In this document: in pieces, positions 1 through 9,089 of the stretch
Numbering within the stretch: the first letter of the stretch is position 1
Layout: each line of letters opens with the position of its first letter
Source of the DNA: a virus
Virus record (IMG/VR): IMGVR_UViG_3300022689_000011
Span: 1 to 43,499 of that record
Direction: 5' to 3' (one strand)
Length of the DNA stretch: 43,499 nt
The notes under the pieces: generated by a model
What the model was told of the DNA's origin: nothing
Database searches by the model: none
What the model saw: the letters and a program-made list of their open reading frames with translations, nothing else
Program-made: the position numbers and the translations under genes

Positions 1-3000
1 TCGTCTTTCGCTGCGTTGTACACCCCAAGCGCGGTCGAACTTTCCAGCACTTGCGCTTCGGTTTGGCTTGTTAGCGCCCCGTAGAACATTTCAACGGAAA
101 GCACGGTGCCCCGATCAAATACGCCGACAGGCCCCGCCGACAGGGGCGCGGACAATTCGCCTACGCCGTTGCGGAAAGGGTGCAGTACGCTAAACGCGTA
201 CGTGTCGTCGGCTTTCTTGCGGAATACGTTAGCCCCGCCCGGCCACGGGTTAGCGTAAGCTGCGACGCGCGGTTCGTGCGGCTGTGCTTCTTCGCCCGTG
301 AGCAACGGCAGGTCCATAAGGTACAAGCCAATTTGGCCGAACAATCCGACAAGCCCCGGTAGCCTTTCTTCTTCGCCTACGACGGGCAACCGCGACATTT
401 GAGGGTCGAACGCGAAAAACTCTACGTCCATGCTTTCGCCAATGGACACAGAAGTGAGCCGCGCCGTTAGGTCGAACCCGCTAACGCGGAACGTTGCGGC
501 GTCGCCGGGGTCGAAACGGGCCAAGGACGGCGGCAAAACCATCTTGCCCCGTTGGCGTTCGATCCATGCTTGTTGCACCTTACTGTCGGCCAATCCTTGC
601 GCGTAATCCTGCGTAAGATTGACCGGCACTTTGATCTTGTCAACGTTCTGCGAATAGCCGCGCGACGTCTTGCCGTCAACGGACGCTTCGTTAAAGTCGT
701 TGAATTCGTCTACGTACTCGACGGTGATTTTCTGCGGCAAGTCCGTTTCTTGCCCGCGCGTCACTTCGACGCCTACCGGGTTTTGCGGCGTGACGACATA
801 CTTTGCTTCGTCAATCGTCGTAAGCTTCGTATTGGTGCGCAGGATAAACTTAAGCTTGCCTTCGCTTTCGAACGCGTCGAACTGGTAGGCGCTCATAAGC
901 GCCTTGAGGCTATCCCGCAGGGGTTCCGGTTCGTCGATCCTAAAGCCCCTCACAAGGGCACCGGGGCCGTAGAGGCCCGACACGTCGTATTGCCCGTCTG
1001 CCAGCCCTGCACGGCGGCACAGGAAGGCCACAAGCCGGGCTAGGGGGATACTCTCAATGCGCCCGGTCCACCAATGGCCCTTGAACCATAGCGGGCCGTC
1101 TGACCATACCGTGCCGCGCACAGGGTAGTCGGGGAAGGGCCGGGCGTCCCATGTCCATACGAACATATTGTGCCCCTCAACCATCTTGAGGCCGGACCCG
1201 TTGTCAGGCGCGTTATCCCGCCAATACGAATACGTAGCTTCGACGCCGATACGTTGAATAAAGTCGTCGCGCGAACCCGACGAAAAGTAGGGCAAGGCGC
1301 TTTCCGAAGACGACGGGTCGAAGAACACGTTAGGTTGGTTGGTGCCTTTATCGACCGCAGGCACGCCGAATTCAGTAAACCAAATCGGCTTCGAACCGGG
1401 CACCCATGCCGTAGGCGAAGCGTCTTCGACGTGGCCGGGACGGTTATAATGTTGGTTCAACCACCAATCGCGGAACCCCTTGCGGCGGTATACCCAAGGC
1501 TTGCCGTAGGCCCCGTCCGTAATAGGCGTGCGAACTTGGTTCGTACGATCCGCCGAATTGGCGTAGTAGTAATCCCAATACTCGCCCCCTTCGATCTGCG
1601 ATTGCAGGTAGGCAATATCGTATTCGGACGTCGGCCCGTTTACTGCGTCGTAGTCAAGGTGTTGCGTACCGTCGCGCCAATCGGACAAGGGCAAATAGTT
1701 GTCGCAGCCGCAGAAGTCAACGTTGGCGTCGGCCCAAAACGGGTCCAAGTGAAACCACAGGCCGTCGCTTGCGTCGTCTACCCATTCCGACCAATCGCAG
1801 GCGTAGCTTACCTTCGTTGTGGGCATAGCGCCCTTGACGTAGGCCGCAAGTTGCTTGAGCCGCGTAACCGCAGGATACACGCCGGGGGCGCTGCGAACGC
1901 GGGTAAGGCCGGGAAGTTCGGTGCCCACAAGGAACCCGTCTACCCCGCCTGCGGTCGCGCATAGGTCCGCGTAATGCTCAACCATTGCGTCGTATTCGTC
2001 GAAGAACGCGTTGATTTGCGTTGCGGCTGCGGCGGTGTTATTCGGGCTTCCTGCGTATCCGTCTGCGGGGCTGCACGTAATCCGACCGCGCCAAGGCTTC
2101 GCGGGTTGGCCCAACGTAGCTTCGTTGTCGCTGTACGGGTTCGGCAGGGTATTGCCGTCTTGCTGCACCATAAGAATAAACGGATAGAACACGACCCGAA
2201 GACCCTTCGACTTCAAGTGCGCAATGCACGACAGAATAGACGCGTCGCTTGGCGTGCCCCCGTATTCCGGGCGTCCGTCGTCGTCATAGGGCACGACTTG
2301 AGCCGACGCGCGGGTATACCCCGCAACGGTCCAATCGTCCGGCGTAAGCGTCCGGTTGTTTTGGCTTTCGGTGCGCGGGCGCACTTGGCACACGTTCGCG
2401 CGTAGATCGTTCCCGAACCAAGACACGACAAGCAATACGGCGTCAAGGTTGTCTTGCATCCGAATAAGGTTGTCCATTGAATAGACCATATCGGGCAACC
2501 GGAACGCGTTACGCACGTTGTCGGGTTTCGTCGTGTTCGCGCCCGTGACAAGTTGCACGGGTTCGGCCTGATAGATCGTTTCGCCCGACGCAGGAATAAG
2601 GCAAAATGCTTCGCCGGAATTCTGGATATCGTCGGGGTCTTCTGTGTCGAGTGGTACGACAATTTCCGCCGTGAACTGCGGCACGCGATTGCCGAAGTTG
2701 GCAAGTTCCAAGTTTTCGAATACGGCGTAGGCAATGCCGCGATACGCGGGTACGGTGCCCGCACCTTGGACACTCTCAATAAACGGGTCGGGAACCTGCG
2801 TAGGCGAACCGTCGTAGAAACGCACGTTAAGCGTCGATATGTCGATTTCCTTACCGTCTGCCCATAGGCGCGACATGGTAGCTTTGCCGTTGGCTTCGCA
2901 GAAGGCAAGCGCGAAGGATATGGAATAGCTGTACGTTGTGATCGTAGTTGACTGCCCGCCGCCACCTTTGCCGCCCGAAGACTGCGTTTCTTTGGTCACT

Positions 3001-3209
3001 TCCTCTTTGAATTCGGTTGCCCATATGATCTGCCCGCCAAGTCGTTGCCGTCCGAAAAGTTGGACAATGCCCGCGCCTTCTGTAGACGTCGTGAGCCGCG
3101 AACTTGTGAGCCTTGCCCCCTCTTGATTGGTGTTAATGGTAGGCGTCAAAAGATAGGCCACGCCTGCGGCCACGATACCCCCGATAATTGCGACGCCTAG
3201 AGTTGCCAT
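1..3209 (-). CDS. GTA-type TIM-barrel tail protein ('megatron'), N-terminal 1,070 residues; continues at 43400-42770
   Basis: This is the N-terminal part of the central baseplate/tail-tip protein. The ATG at 3207-3209 overlaps the stop of the NlpC/P60 gene (TAATG), and the frame stays open to position 1. Joined across the circular junction to 42770 it has 1,280 codons including the stop (1,279 aa). Residues 1-20 are hydrophobic (GVAIIGGIVAAGVAYLL). A glycoside-hydrolase-like TIM barrel lies at roughly 310-700, including WFTEFGVPAVDKG near residue 607, and is followed by a phage-tail_3-like region. The homologue in the R. capsulatus gene transfer agent forms the cell-contacting tail tip. Gene order DUF2460-DUF2163-P60-megatron is identical to GTAs and to many alphaproteobacterial siphoviruses. 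Whether the barrel still cuts a glycan cannot be told from sequence. Confidence 0.92.
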   Translation of the reverse strand, partial: MATLGVAIIGGIVAAGVAYLLTPTINTNQEGARLTSSRLTTSTEGAGIVQLFGRQRLGGQIIWATEFKEEVTKETQSSGGKGGGGQSTTITTYSYSISFALAFCEANGKATMSRLWADGKEIDISTLNVRFYDGSPTQVPDPFIESVQGAGTVPAYRGIAYAVFENLELANFGNRVPQFTAEIVVPLDTEDPDDIQNSGEAFCLIPASGETIYQAEPVQLVTGANTTKPDNVRNAFRLPDMVYSMDNLIRMQDNLDAVLLVVSWFGNDLRANVCQVRPRTESQNNRTLTPDDWTVAGYTRASAQVVPYDDDGRPEYGGTPSDASILSCIAHLKSKGLRVVFYPFILMVQQDGNTLPNPYSDNEATLGQPAKPWRGRITCSPADGYAGSPNNTAAAATQINAFFDEYDAMVEHYADLCATAGGVDGFLVGTELPGLTRVRSAPGVYPAVTRLKQLAAYVKGAMPTTKVSYACDWSEWVDDASDGLWFHLDPFWADANVDFCGCDNYLPLSDWRDGTQHLDYDAVNGPTSEYDIAYLQSQIEGGEYWDYYYANSADRTNQVRTPITDGAYGKPWVYRRKGFRDWWLNQHYNRPGHVEDASPTAWVPGSKPIWFTEFGVPAVDKGTNQPNVFFDPSSSESALPYFSSGSRDDFIQRIGVEATYSYWRDNAPDNGSGLKMVEGHNMFVWTWDARPFPDYPVRGTVWSDGPLWFKGHWWTGRIESIPLARLVAFLCRRAGLADGQYDVSGLYGPGALVRGFRIDEPEPLRDSLKALMSAYQFDAFESEGKLKFILRTNTKLTTIDEAKYVVTPQNPVGVEVTRGQETDLPQKITVEYVDEFNDFNEASVDGKTSRGYSQNVDKIKVPVNLTQDYAQGLADSKVQQAWIERQRGKMVLPPSLARFDPGDAATFRVSGFDLTARLTSVSIGESMDVEFFAFDPQMSRLPVVGEEERLPGLVGLFGQIGLYLMDLPLLTGEEAQPHEPRVAAYANPWPGGANVFRKKADDTYAFSVLHPFRNGVGELSAPLSAGPVGVFDRGTVLSVEMFYGALTSQTEAQVLESSTALGVYNAAKD

Positions 3210-3667
3210 TATTTGACCCCCGGAAACTTGAACACGCCCGCTACGCGCGAACCCCAAGCCCCAATAGAAGTAACGCAGACATTCCGCCCGGAAACTGCGT
3301 GTACCATTTCAGTTTCGGACACGACGATTGCACAATGCTTTGCCGAAGCCGCGTTCTTTACGCGGAACACCAACACGTCGCCCGGTTTCCATCCTTCGTA
3401 ATCTGTGGCCTCAAGGTACTTGTGCCCTGCGGCCAACAAGCGTTCGTCCTTGTCCACTGTGCCCCAAGCGGGCGAATAGTTCATGGGTTCTTCGGGCACA
3501 CGTCCGGTAACTTCGGTGTAAACGCCACGCAGAAGCCCCAAGCAATCGCACCCGACGCCCTTTACGCTTGCTTGATCGTGGTAGGGCGTGCCCCGCCACG
3601 CTAGAGCCGCGTCTACGATATGTGTACGGTCAGAAGACAAGTGCGCCCCCGTCCTGCCCGTCGCCAC
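3209..3667 (-). CDS. NlpC/P60 family tail peptidase
   Basis: Cell-wall peptidase carried in the tail tip, expected to open the peptidoglycan for DNA entry. The 152-aa product shows the NlpC/P60 pattern: Cys42 in GVGCDCLGL, His111 in AKHCAIVV and His123 in MVHAVSG. Length and motifs match the GTA P60 peptidase. The given start is a GTG (3665-3667) overlapping the upstream DUF2163 gene by 38 bases. Family members usually begin close to the helix RTHIVDAALAW, so a TTG at 3638-3640 is an alternative start. It ends in a TAATG overlap with the megatron gene. Confidence 0.9.
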   Translation of the reverse strand: MATGRTGAHLSSDRTHIVDAALAWRGTPYHDQASVKGVGCDCLGLLRGVYTEVTGRVPEEPMNYSPAWGTVDKDERLLAAGHKYLEATDYEGWKPGDVLVFRVKNAASAKHCAIVVSETEMVHAVSGRNVCVTSIGAWGSRVAGVFKFPGVK

Positions 3668-4529
3668 CCTCTACCGGGTAGTCGGTGATAACGTCTTTGC
3701 CCGGCATGTGTGGGAACCCTTGGAAGTTAAGTATGTTGCCGTATGCTTGACAAGCTGCGGACGTTTGCTTGCACCCTTGTAGTATGTCGAACGTGTCGCC
3801 GGGCTGTACCGCGTTAAGCGTTGGGGTCCACAGGTCGAATTCGTGATTTGATCCGTCCTTTACGTGCGTACGGACGTCGTGTACTGCGTCGGTGTTGTCG
3901 CCGCTAGTCCAAGTCAATCGTCCGCGCGTGTACACGTCGTTAGCCCCCGGCAGTCCGGTAGCCGTGAAACTGCCGTTAGACGCAACCGAAGACACTGTGC
4001 CGGAAAACGTGTAGGTTGCGGCGTTGAGTTTGCACCGGGGCGTGAGTTCCCCGACGTCGCAAAACACAGCGTCGCAAGTGCGATTATAGAACCTGCCCAC
4101 ACGCTGCGTAAGCCGGTGCGCCAAGCTGCGAAGTTCTGCGACAAACTCGACGCCCTTGTGCGTGACTTCGCCAAGGTTGCCGGTAAGCCGGACGGTATAT
4201 TGCGACGTGTCGGCCCAATTGACCCAAAGCACTTCTACAAATGCGTCGTCGTATACGCCCGCGATCAAGTCGCTTTCGGTAATGCGTTCGCTTGAGAATG
4301 CGCTAGTCGCCTCAAGGTTATCGACGGCAAGACCTATCGTTTGGTCTATCCGCGTACCTTCGAAACCGGCTTCGGCCTCAAACAACGTACCGTCAACGGT
4401 AAGGTCGTTGTCGTGTTCTGTGAAGCCCATTACGACGCTATCCTTGCGGGTCAAGCGCCAACAAAAGCACATAGTAGTTGCGCCTTCGTCCAAGTGGTCT
4501 TGTAGTCCTGCCGGAAACGTCTTAGCCAT
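3630..4529 (-). CDS. Baseplate hub protein, DUF2163 / phage BR0599 family
   Basis: A 299-aa homologue of the GTA hub protein that joins the distal tail ring to the megatron. The N-terminal DUF2163 part runs to about residue 165. The C-terminal phage_BR0599 part ends with the hallmark GNILNFQGFPHMPGKD. Cysteines cluster at about 148-166 (RTC..FC..RC) and at 255-264 (GCKQTSAAC). In the GTA hub such cysteines are reported to hold an iron-sulphur cluster; that is transferred from the family, not shown here. The ATG lies 5 bases after the DUF2460 stop. Confidence 0.9.
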   Translation of the reverse strand: MAKTFPAGLQDHLDEGATTMCFCWRLTRKDSVVMGFTEHDNDLTVDGTLFEAEAGFEGTRIDQTIGLAVDNLEATSAFSSERITESDLIAGVYDDAFVEVLWVNWADTSQYTVRLTGNLGEVTHKGVEFVAELRSLAHRLTQRVGRFYNRTCDAVFCDVGELTPRCKLNAATYTFSGTVSSVASNGSFTATGLPGANDVYTRGRLTWTSGDNTDAVHDVRTHVKDGSNHEFDLWTPTLNAVQPGDTFDILQGCKQTSAACQAYGNILNFQGFPHMPGKDVITDYPVEGGDGQDGGALVF

Positions 4530-4534
4530 GCGCT

Positions 4535-5182
4535 CTACACCCGAATTTCGATTACGTCGATTGCGGGCACACTTGCTGCGTCGAATGCGTCTACGCTTAG
4601 TTCCAATTCGTCTGCGTCGAAACGCACAGGTACGTCGAATTCAAACCCTGCCGTGATCTGCACGCCGTTGCCGGGGGCCGCGTCAAATGTGACGATACCC
4701 GTTGTGGTATCGACCGTCCAGCCCGAACCTTGAGCGACGCCACCAAGCCCGATTAGGACCGTGCCCGCGACGGGCTTTTTGATCGGGCGGGAATAGCCCC
4801 CGGCGTTGTCCAGATAGTTCTTGACAAGCTGGAATTCGGTTTGTGCGCCGTCGCCTACGCCAATAGCTTGATCGTCGAATGCGGCGTTAACGCGCCACCC
4901 GCCGTTATGCGACGTAAAGTCGGTCCAATCCTTCCACCGGAACCCGTACAGGGGGCCGCTACGGGCTTCCCAAAAGGCCAAGACGGCTTGGATAGCCTGC
5001 GGGGTTCCCCCAAGCTTCTGCACGCCGATACCGGCGTTGTACTTGCGGCGTGAGTGCGCCCAAATTTGGTTGCGTTCTTCGAACCCCGACTTGAGGCCGA
5101 CAATCTGCGTAAGGCGCTGCGGACCCCCGGTAGAGCCGTAAGAGATTTTGCCGGGAAACTGTATTTCGTGAAAGGCTGGCAT
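4535..5182 (-). CDS. Distal tail protein, DUF2460 family
   Basis: A 215-aa protein of the DUF2460 family, the equivalent of the GTA distal tail protein (Dit-like) that forms the ring under the tail tube. Family signs are the N-terminal FHEIQFPGKISYGSTGGP, the central SGPLYGFRWKDWTDF and the C-terminal IDVIEIRV. It starts in a TAATG overlap with the tape measure gene and is followed after 5 bases by the hub gene, so the three are almost certainly co-translated in fixed ratio. Confidence 0.93.
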   Translation of the reverse strand: MPAFHEIQFPGKISYGSTGGPQRLTQIVGLKSGFEERNQIWAHSRRKYNAGIGVQKLGGTPQAIQAVLAFWEARSGPLYGFRWKDWTDFTSHNGGWRVNAAFDDQAIGVGDGAQTEFQLVKNYLDNAGGYSRPIKKPVAGTVLIGLGGVAQGSGWTVDTTTGIVTFDAAPGNGVQITAGFEFDVPVRFDADELELSVDAFDAASVPAIDVIEIRV

Positions 5183-7869
5183 TACAAGTTCCTTTGTCCG
5201 CGCTGCACCATGCGGGCTTGTCGCGCCCCGGCCTGCGTTTCAGAGATACGGACCTTGGTATTGGGGTCGTTGCTCTTTACTTGGACTACGAAGCGGTTTT
5301 CGTTGTTGACTGTGGTATTGCCGATCTTGGCAGGCTGCGACGGTGCCCGGAAAGGCCGTACCGCCCCGCCGTCCGCGAATTGCGGCACTGCCCGCGTCGG
5401 TTCGCGGTTGTCGTTGATTGCTTGAAGCAACGGCAGGTATTGGGCGGTTGCCCGCGCGTTGACGACGAATTCGCCGTTGGAAAGCCGCGCAAGTATCTTG
5501 TCGTCGCGCGGCCCGCCCGGTCCCGATACGCGGCCCCCGTCTGCGAACTGTACGGCCTGTAGCGACGCCACAATGCTTGCCCCTTGGGCTGCGATAATCG
5601 CGTAGTTGGCGATTTTCTGTGCCGGGGTAAGTGCGGTCGGGTCCGCAAGAACGGCTGCGGCGGCTTGCTGGATTTTGATAATGCTTTCGGCAATGGCGAA
5701 GCCCTTGGACACGATAAACAGGGCCTTGTACGCGGCGCTTTGTTCGCCCGCAAGACCCGCCGCCATTTGCGCCAAACTGTCAAACGTAGCCCCCGCCGCC
5801 TGTAGAATGTCGGTATTGCGGGTAACTTCGATCTGCCGTATTTCTTCGGCTGCGGCGCGGTTAATCTCGACGACACGCGCGGCGGCTTCTTCTTCGGCAA
5901 TAATGCGATTGTTAAGCGCCTCTTGCACGATATCCAAGCGCTCTTGTTCCCGCGCCCGCACTTCGTCAAGTTCGGCTTCGTAGGCAAAAGACGTGCCCAC
6001 AAGTTCTTGGTCGAGTTGCCGCAGGTCGCGCACAAGTTCTTGGTACGCTTCGGCTTCCTGCCGTGCTTCCCGTGCCCGCGACGCTACGCTACCGCCGCTA
6101 CCGCCGCGCGACGCCCGCGCTTCGGCTTCGCGGTCTGCGGCGTTCAACCGTATACGTTCTTGGTTGAGCCGTTCGGTTTCTGCGGCGGCGTCACCGATCA
6201 AGCGCACCTGTTGTTCAAGGTACGCGATTTCCCCCGGCCCCGCGCCGTCGCGCAATACCTCTTGTTCTGCCCGCGCCCGTTCTTCGGCAAGTGCCCGTGC
6301 CCGGCCTACGGGGTCTGTGCGGAATTCAAGGTTGATTTCCGCTACGCGTAGATCGTTGATACCCGCCGACCGCAGTTGGTCAAGGGCTGCGATAGCGTTG
6401 CGAATTTCTGCCGTGACACTGCGTACGTCGTCACGCATGGCAAGGGCCGCGTTACCGCCATTGGCGAACGCTTGGCGGGCCGTGCCTTCGAAGTCAATCA
6501 ATGTGGGAATAAGCCCTTGGTCAACTTCGATACCCAATTGCTCAAGCAACACGCGGAATTCTTGGCTTTCGCGTGCGGCTTCTTCGAACGTTTTGGCGTC
6601 GCGCAAGTCTTGATACGCGGCCAACACGCGACGGGCGTTGGCTTCGGTCAAGTCGAGTTCGCCAAGCTGTACTTCGATAATGCGGTTAAGGTTGTTGAAT
6701 TCTTGCCCCGCCGCCGAAAGCCCTGCGGTAATGCGGTTAAAGTTGGCTTCACCCGACAGGCCGACCCGATCAAGGGTTTCGCGGAAATTTTCGGCGGCTG
6801 CGGCTAGGCGCTCTTGATCGTCGCCCGCCTCAAGATACTGCCGGTAGGCGTCGGACACGGCAACAAGTTGGTCTTCGGTAAGGCCAAGCGTCAACAGAAT
6901 ACCGCGTGCGTTCTGTTGGTATATTTGGTTTACGTTGTCGATACCGCGTACGGTGCGCAAGATGCTTTGCGAAAATTCGTCTTGTTCGATTGCGGTAAGT
7001 GCGGTCTGCAACGCGTTAAGCGCCTGTTGTTGGCGCAAGCGCTCAAGGGCGTCAACGAAGTTCTGCACTTCTGACGCATTGCCGCCGTATTCTTCGGCAA
7101 GTTCGACCAACGGTTGACGGGCAAGGCGGGACGCTTCCCGAAGGTCGTACACAGCGTCCGCAAGTTCTTCTGTGGCCTTCGAAGCGTCTTCGGACCCGTC
7201 GAGAATGCCGGGCAGAAGGTAAGAGATAAGCGGGATACCGATAGCAAGTACAACACCAATCGCAGCCCCGACCGCGCCGAACGCCCCGGCCATTTGCGGC
7301 AACTGTTGACCAAGCACGACGCTAGTACGCGTGCCCATTTGCATTTGTACGATAATGTCTTGAAGCTGAAAGCTTGTTTGCTGAATAGCGCCGCGCACTG
7401 CCCGGCTATTCCGCGTAAGAATGTTCTGCGCAACGGCGGCACGCTGCGTCGCAGAAGCTTGCCGGTCTTTGGCCGCAGCAAGACGAAGCGAAGCCGCTTC
7501 TTCGTTCACAAGGGCAGTACGCGCACGCGCTGCGGCGTTCGTCGCGTTTTCCGTCGCAATCGCCGTGCGCTGTTGTTCGGTCGCTAGGCGCTGCGCAGAT
7601 ACCGCCGCCGTTGCGTTTGCCGTTGCTTCGCGGCTGCGGGCCGTGACAAGCCGCGCCGAAGCTGCGGTTTGCCGGGCCTGTGCCGTCGTAAGCTTGGCCG
7701 AAGCCGTCGCCAGTTTGTCGAGTGATCCGACCCCAAGGCTATTGAGGCTTCCTTGCACCCTGTCAAGCGCCGCGTCGGCCTTAAGTGCCGCCGCAGCCAT
7801 GTCTTTTAGCTTACGCGTAGGCGCGGTCGAAACTTGGTCCGTAATGATAATGTCGATACGTTCGGCCAC
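5182..7869 (-). CDS. Tail tape measure protein
   Basis: An 895-aa protein that sets tail length and fills the tail lumen. The first 190 residues are Ala/Thr/Arg-rich coiled coil (repeated AxxRxxTAxxR heptads). A hydrophobic helix lies at about 193-223 (AIGVVLAIGIPLISYLLPG). A long second coiled coil follows, and near the C-terminus comes the motif FADGGRVSGPGG...DDKILARLSNGEFVVNA, seen in many tape measure proteins. At about 1.5 angstrom per residue, the rule known from lambda, the tail would be about 130 nm. The start is GTG at 7867-7869, 5 bases after the preceding gene. Confidence 0.95.
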   Translation of the reverse strand: MAERIDIIITDQVSTAPTRKLKDMAAAALKADAALDRVQGSLNSLGVGSLDKLATASAKLTTAQARQTAASARLVTARSREATANATAAVSAQRLATEQQRTAIATENATNAAARARTALVNEEAASLRLAAAKDRQASATQRAAVAQNILTRNSRAVRGAIQQTSFQLQDIIVQMQMGTRTSVVLGQQLPQMAGAFGAVGAAIGVVLAIGIPLISYLLPGILDGSEDASKATEELADAVYDLREASRLARQPLVELAEEYGGNASEVQNFVDALERLRQQQALNALQTALTAIEQDEFSQSILRTVRGIDNVNQIYQQNARGILLTLGLTEDQLVAVSDAYRQYLEAGDDQERLAAAAENFRETLDRVGLSGEANFNRITAGLSAAGQEFNNLNRIIEVQLGELDLTEANARRVLAAYQDLRDAKTFEEAARESQEFRVLLEQLGIEVDQGLIPTLIDFEGTARQAFANGGNAALAMRDDVRSVTAEIRNAIAALDQLRSAGINDLRVAEINLEFRTDPVGRARALAEERARAEQEVLRDGAGPGEIAYLEQQVRLIGDAAAETERLNQERIRLNAADREAEARASRGGSGGSVASRAREARQEAEAYQELVRDLRQLDQELVGTSFAYEAELDEVRAREQERLDIVQEALNNRIIAEEEAAARVVEINRAAAEEIRQIEVTRNTDILQAAGATFDSLAQMAAGLAGEQSAAYKALFIVSKGFAIAESIIKIQQAAAAVLADPTALTPAQKIANYAIIAAQGASIVASLQAVQFADGGRVSGPGGPRDDKILARLSNGEFVVNARATAQYLPLLQAINDNREPTRAVPQFADGGAVRPFRAPSQPAKIGNTTVNNENRFVVQVKSNDPNTKVRISETQAGARQARMVQRGQRNL

Positions 7870-7874
7870 TGCCC

Positions 7875-8303
7875 CTAACCCCTTGTTTGTTCCTTGACGT
7901 AGTTACGGCCCAACAATACCGCCGCGTCTACGAAGGCCCCCGGATGCTGTGCAGACGACCCGGCGTTAAGCCTTAGTATATACTCGACAACGTTTGAAAT
8001 GTAAATGTCGTCGCCCGGCTCTTTGCGGGCCAACATGGCTTCGCCCTGCCGTAGCGCGGCTTCTGCACTTGCCCCGCGCGTGCTTCCAAATACGCCGGGA
8101 AAATACGGCCCGATTTCTTCGGATACTTGCAAATTGAGTGAGACTTGCCAGTTGGACAACGCGTTAGTCGTGTCTACGGGGGTATCGTAAACCAAAGAGC
8201 GCAGCACTACACGCGCCGCGCCCTTAGCAAGTTCGTTGCCGGTGTCTTCGACCTTATCCGCTTCGTCGTAAAGGCGTTGTGCTAAGGATCGAAGCGTAGC
8301 CAT
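7875..8303 (-). CDS. HK97 gp10-like putative tail completion/minor tail protein
   Basis: A 142-aa protein. The segment DTPVDTTNALSNWQVSLN resembles the PVDTGxLRxSW signature of the HK97 gp10/neck protein superfamily. Its place between the tail chaperone and the tape measure is unusual, as gp10-like genes normally lie before the tube gene, so the name rests on the motif only. The start overlaps the stop of the frameshift product (TAATG). Confidence 0.6.
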   Translation of the reverse strand: MATLRSLAQRLYDEADKVEDTGNELAKGAARVVLRSLVYDTPVDTTNALSNWQVSLNLQVSEEIGPYFPGVFGSTRGASAEAALRQGEAMLARKEPGDDIYISNVVEYILRLNAGSSAQHPGAFVDAAVLLGRNYVKEQTRG

Positions 8304-9066
8304 TATGCGCGTTTCCGTTTCTTGTGCAGTTGCTTTAGATACGCGTTATCAGCTTCCCTTACGTAATACGCTAGGCTTTCTTCTGTGAACCCGTATCGGT
8401 CTGCGTATGCAACTATGCTAGACCACGGAATAGGTTGTAGGTCCGCAAGGCTGCGTTCGGTGTCTAGGTCAAAGAACGCCGTCAAGTACACGTCAAGGTG
8501 CGGCGGCAATTCCGGCTTGTCGGTAAACGTTTCGGGAACTTCGCCCCCGAAACGCTTGATCTGTTTTAGTACGGTACTTTCTGCGTCGTTGTCCGTATCG
8601 GCTTCGTGCAGAAGTACCGCTACTATTTTCCCGCGTCTTCTTTCGCCGCCCCGCTCTGATAGTTGGACGTACGAATTGCCTTCGCGCGAAGAAGGTTGCA
8701 CAGGTCGGCCCAATCGGGGTTTCCGATATATTCCTTGGCCGCTTCGGCGCTGTACTCGACATTCACGCCGTCGTCTGCGGGCTGGAAGTTGCGCCAATCC
8801 AGCAAGACCCCTTCAAGGAACAAATCAACGTCGAATTGGTCGTACAGGTCGTCGGGCAGGTCTTCGACGCGTGCGACGTCATGTTCGGACAAGTACCGGG
8901 CAGTGACTTCGGCCACGGCGCGGGAAAAGCGCTTGTTTTGGCTTGAGTTCCGCCCAAGCAAGAAACCGGGCACGGTCTTGTCGAGATTGGGGCTTTCGGG
9001 GAAGTTGAACCATACGCCTTCGTTGGCAAGGTTCGTGTCGGCCTTGAAGCGACTTGCGAGTGTCAT
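8303..9066 (-). CDS. Tail assembly chaperone, -1 frameshift fusion (gpGT-like), about 254 aa
   Basis: After a -1 shift on GGGAAAA the reading continues ...DAGK-IVAVLLHEADTDNDAES... to the stop at 8303, giving 254 aa with a 107-residue extension. The extension (RSLADLQPIPWSSIVAYADRYGF...KRKRA) begins no plausible gene by itself: the open frame upstream of the junction is a low-complexity Arg-rich shadow of the short form. This is the lambda G/GT arrangement, in which the T part contacts the tail tube protein. Confidence 0.8.
8571..8632 (-). promoter_or_regulatory. Programmed -1 frameshift site: slippery GGGAAAA plus stem-loop
   Basis: Slippery heptamer G GGA AAA at 8632-8626, in the zero frame of the short chaperone, followed directly by TAG. 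After a 5-nt spacer a stem starts at 8620: 8608-8620 pairs with 8571-8584 (13 bp, one bulged A, one G-U pair) around a 23-nt loop. Lambda uses GGGAAAG for the same genes. Heptamer, spacing and stem together make this a textbook signal. Confidence 0.85.
8623..9066 (-). CDS. Tail assembly chaperone, short form (gpG-like)
   Basis: A 147-aa product lying just upstream of the tape measure region, the position of lambda gpG. Its last codons are GCG GGA AAA TAG, which contain the slippery heptamer GGGAAAA directly before the stop (see the site at 8571-8632). Most ribosomes should end here; a minority shift -1 and make the long form. The start at 9064-9066 has the ribosome site AGAAGGATACC. By family role it coats the tape measure protein during tail assembly and is not in the virion. 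Confidence 0.85.
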   Translation of the reverse strand: MTLASRFKADTNLANEGVWFNFPESPNLDKTVPGFLLGRNSSQNKRFSRAVAEVTARYLSEHDVARVEDLPDDLYDQFDVDLFLEGVLLDWRNFQPADDGVNVEYSAEAAKEYIGNPDWADLCNLLRAKAIRTSNYQSGAAKEDAGK

Positions 9067-9089
9067 TCTTTGGTATCCTTCTGTTGCGT

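Noticed and set aside
552-1964. Long plus-strand frames (552-1043, 1170-1964) and the minus frame 2213-2965
   Set aside because: They lie in wrong frames of the megatron gene, whose true frame is open from 3209 past position 1 and so appears unclosed in a linear contig.
8633-8797. Independent gene start for the second chaperone frame
   Set aside because: The upstream part of that frame is an Arg-rich shadow of the short chaperone without ribosome site; the frameshift explains the downstream part.
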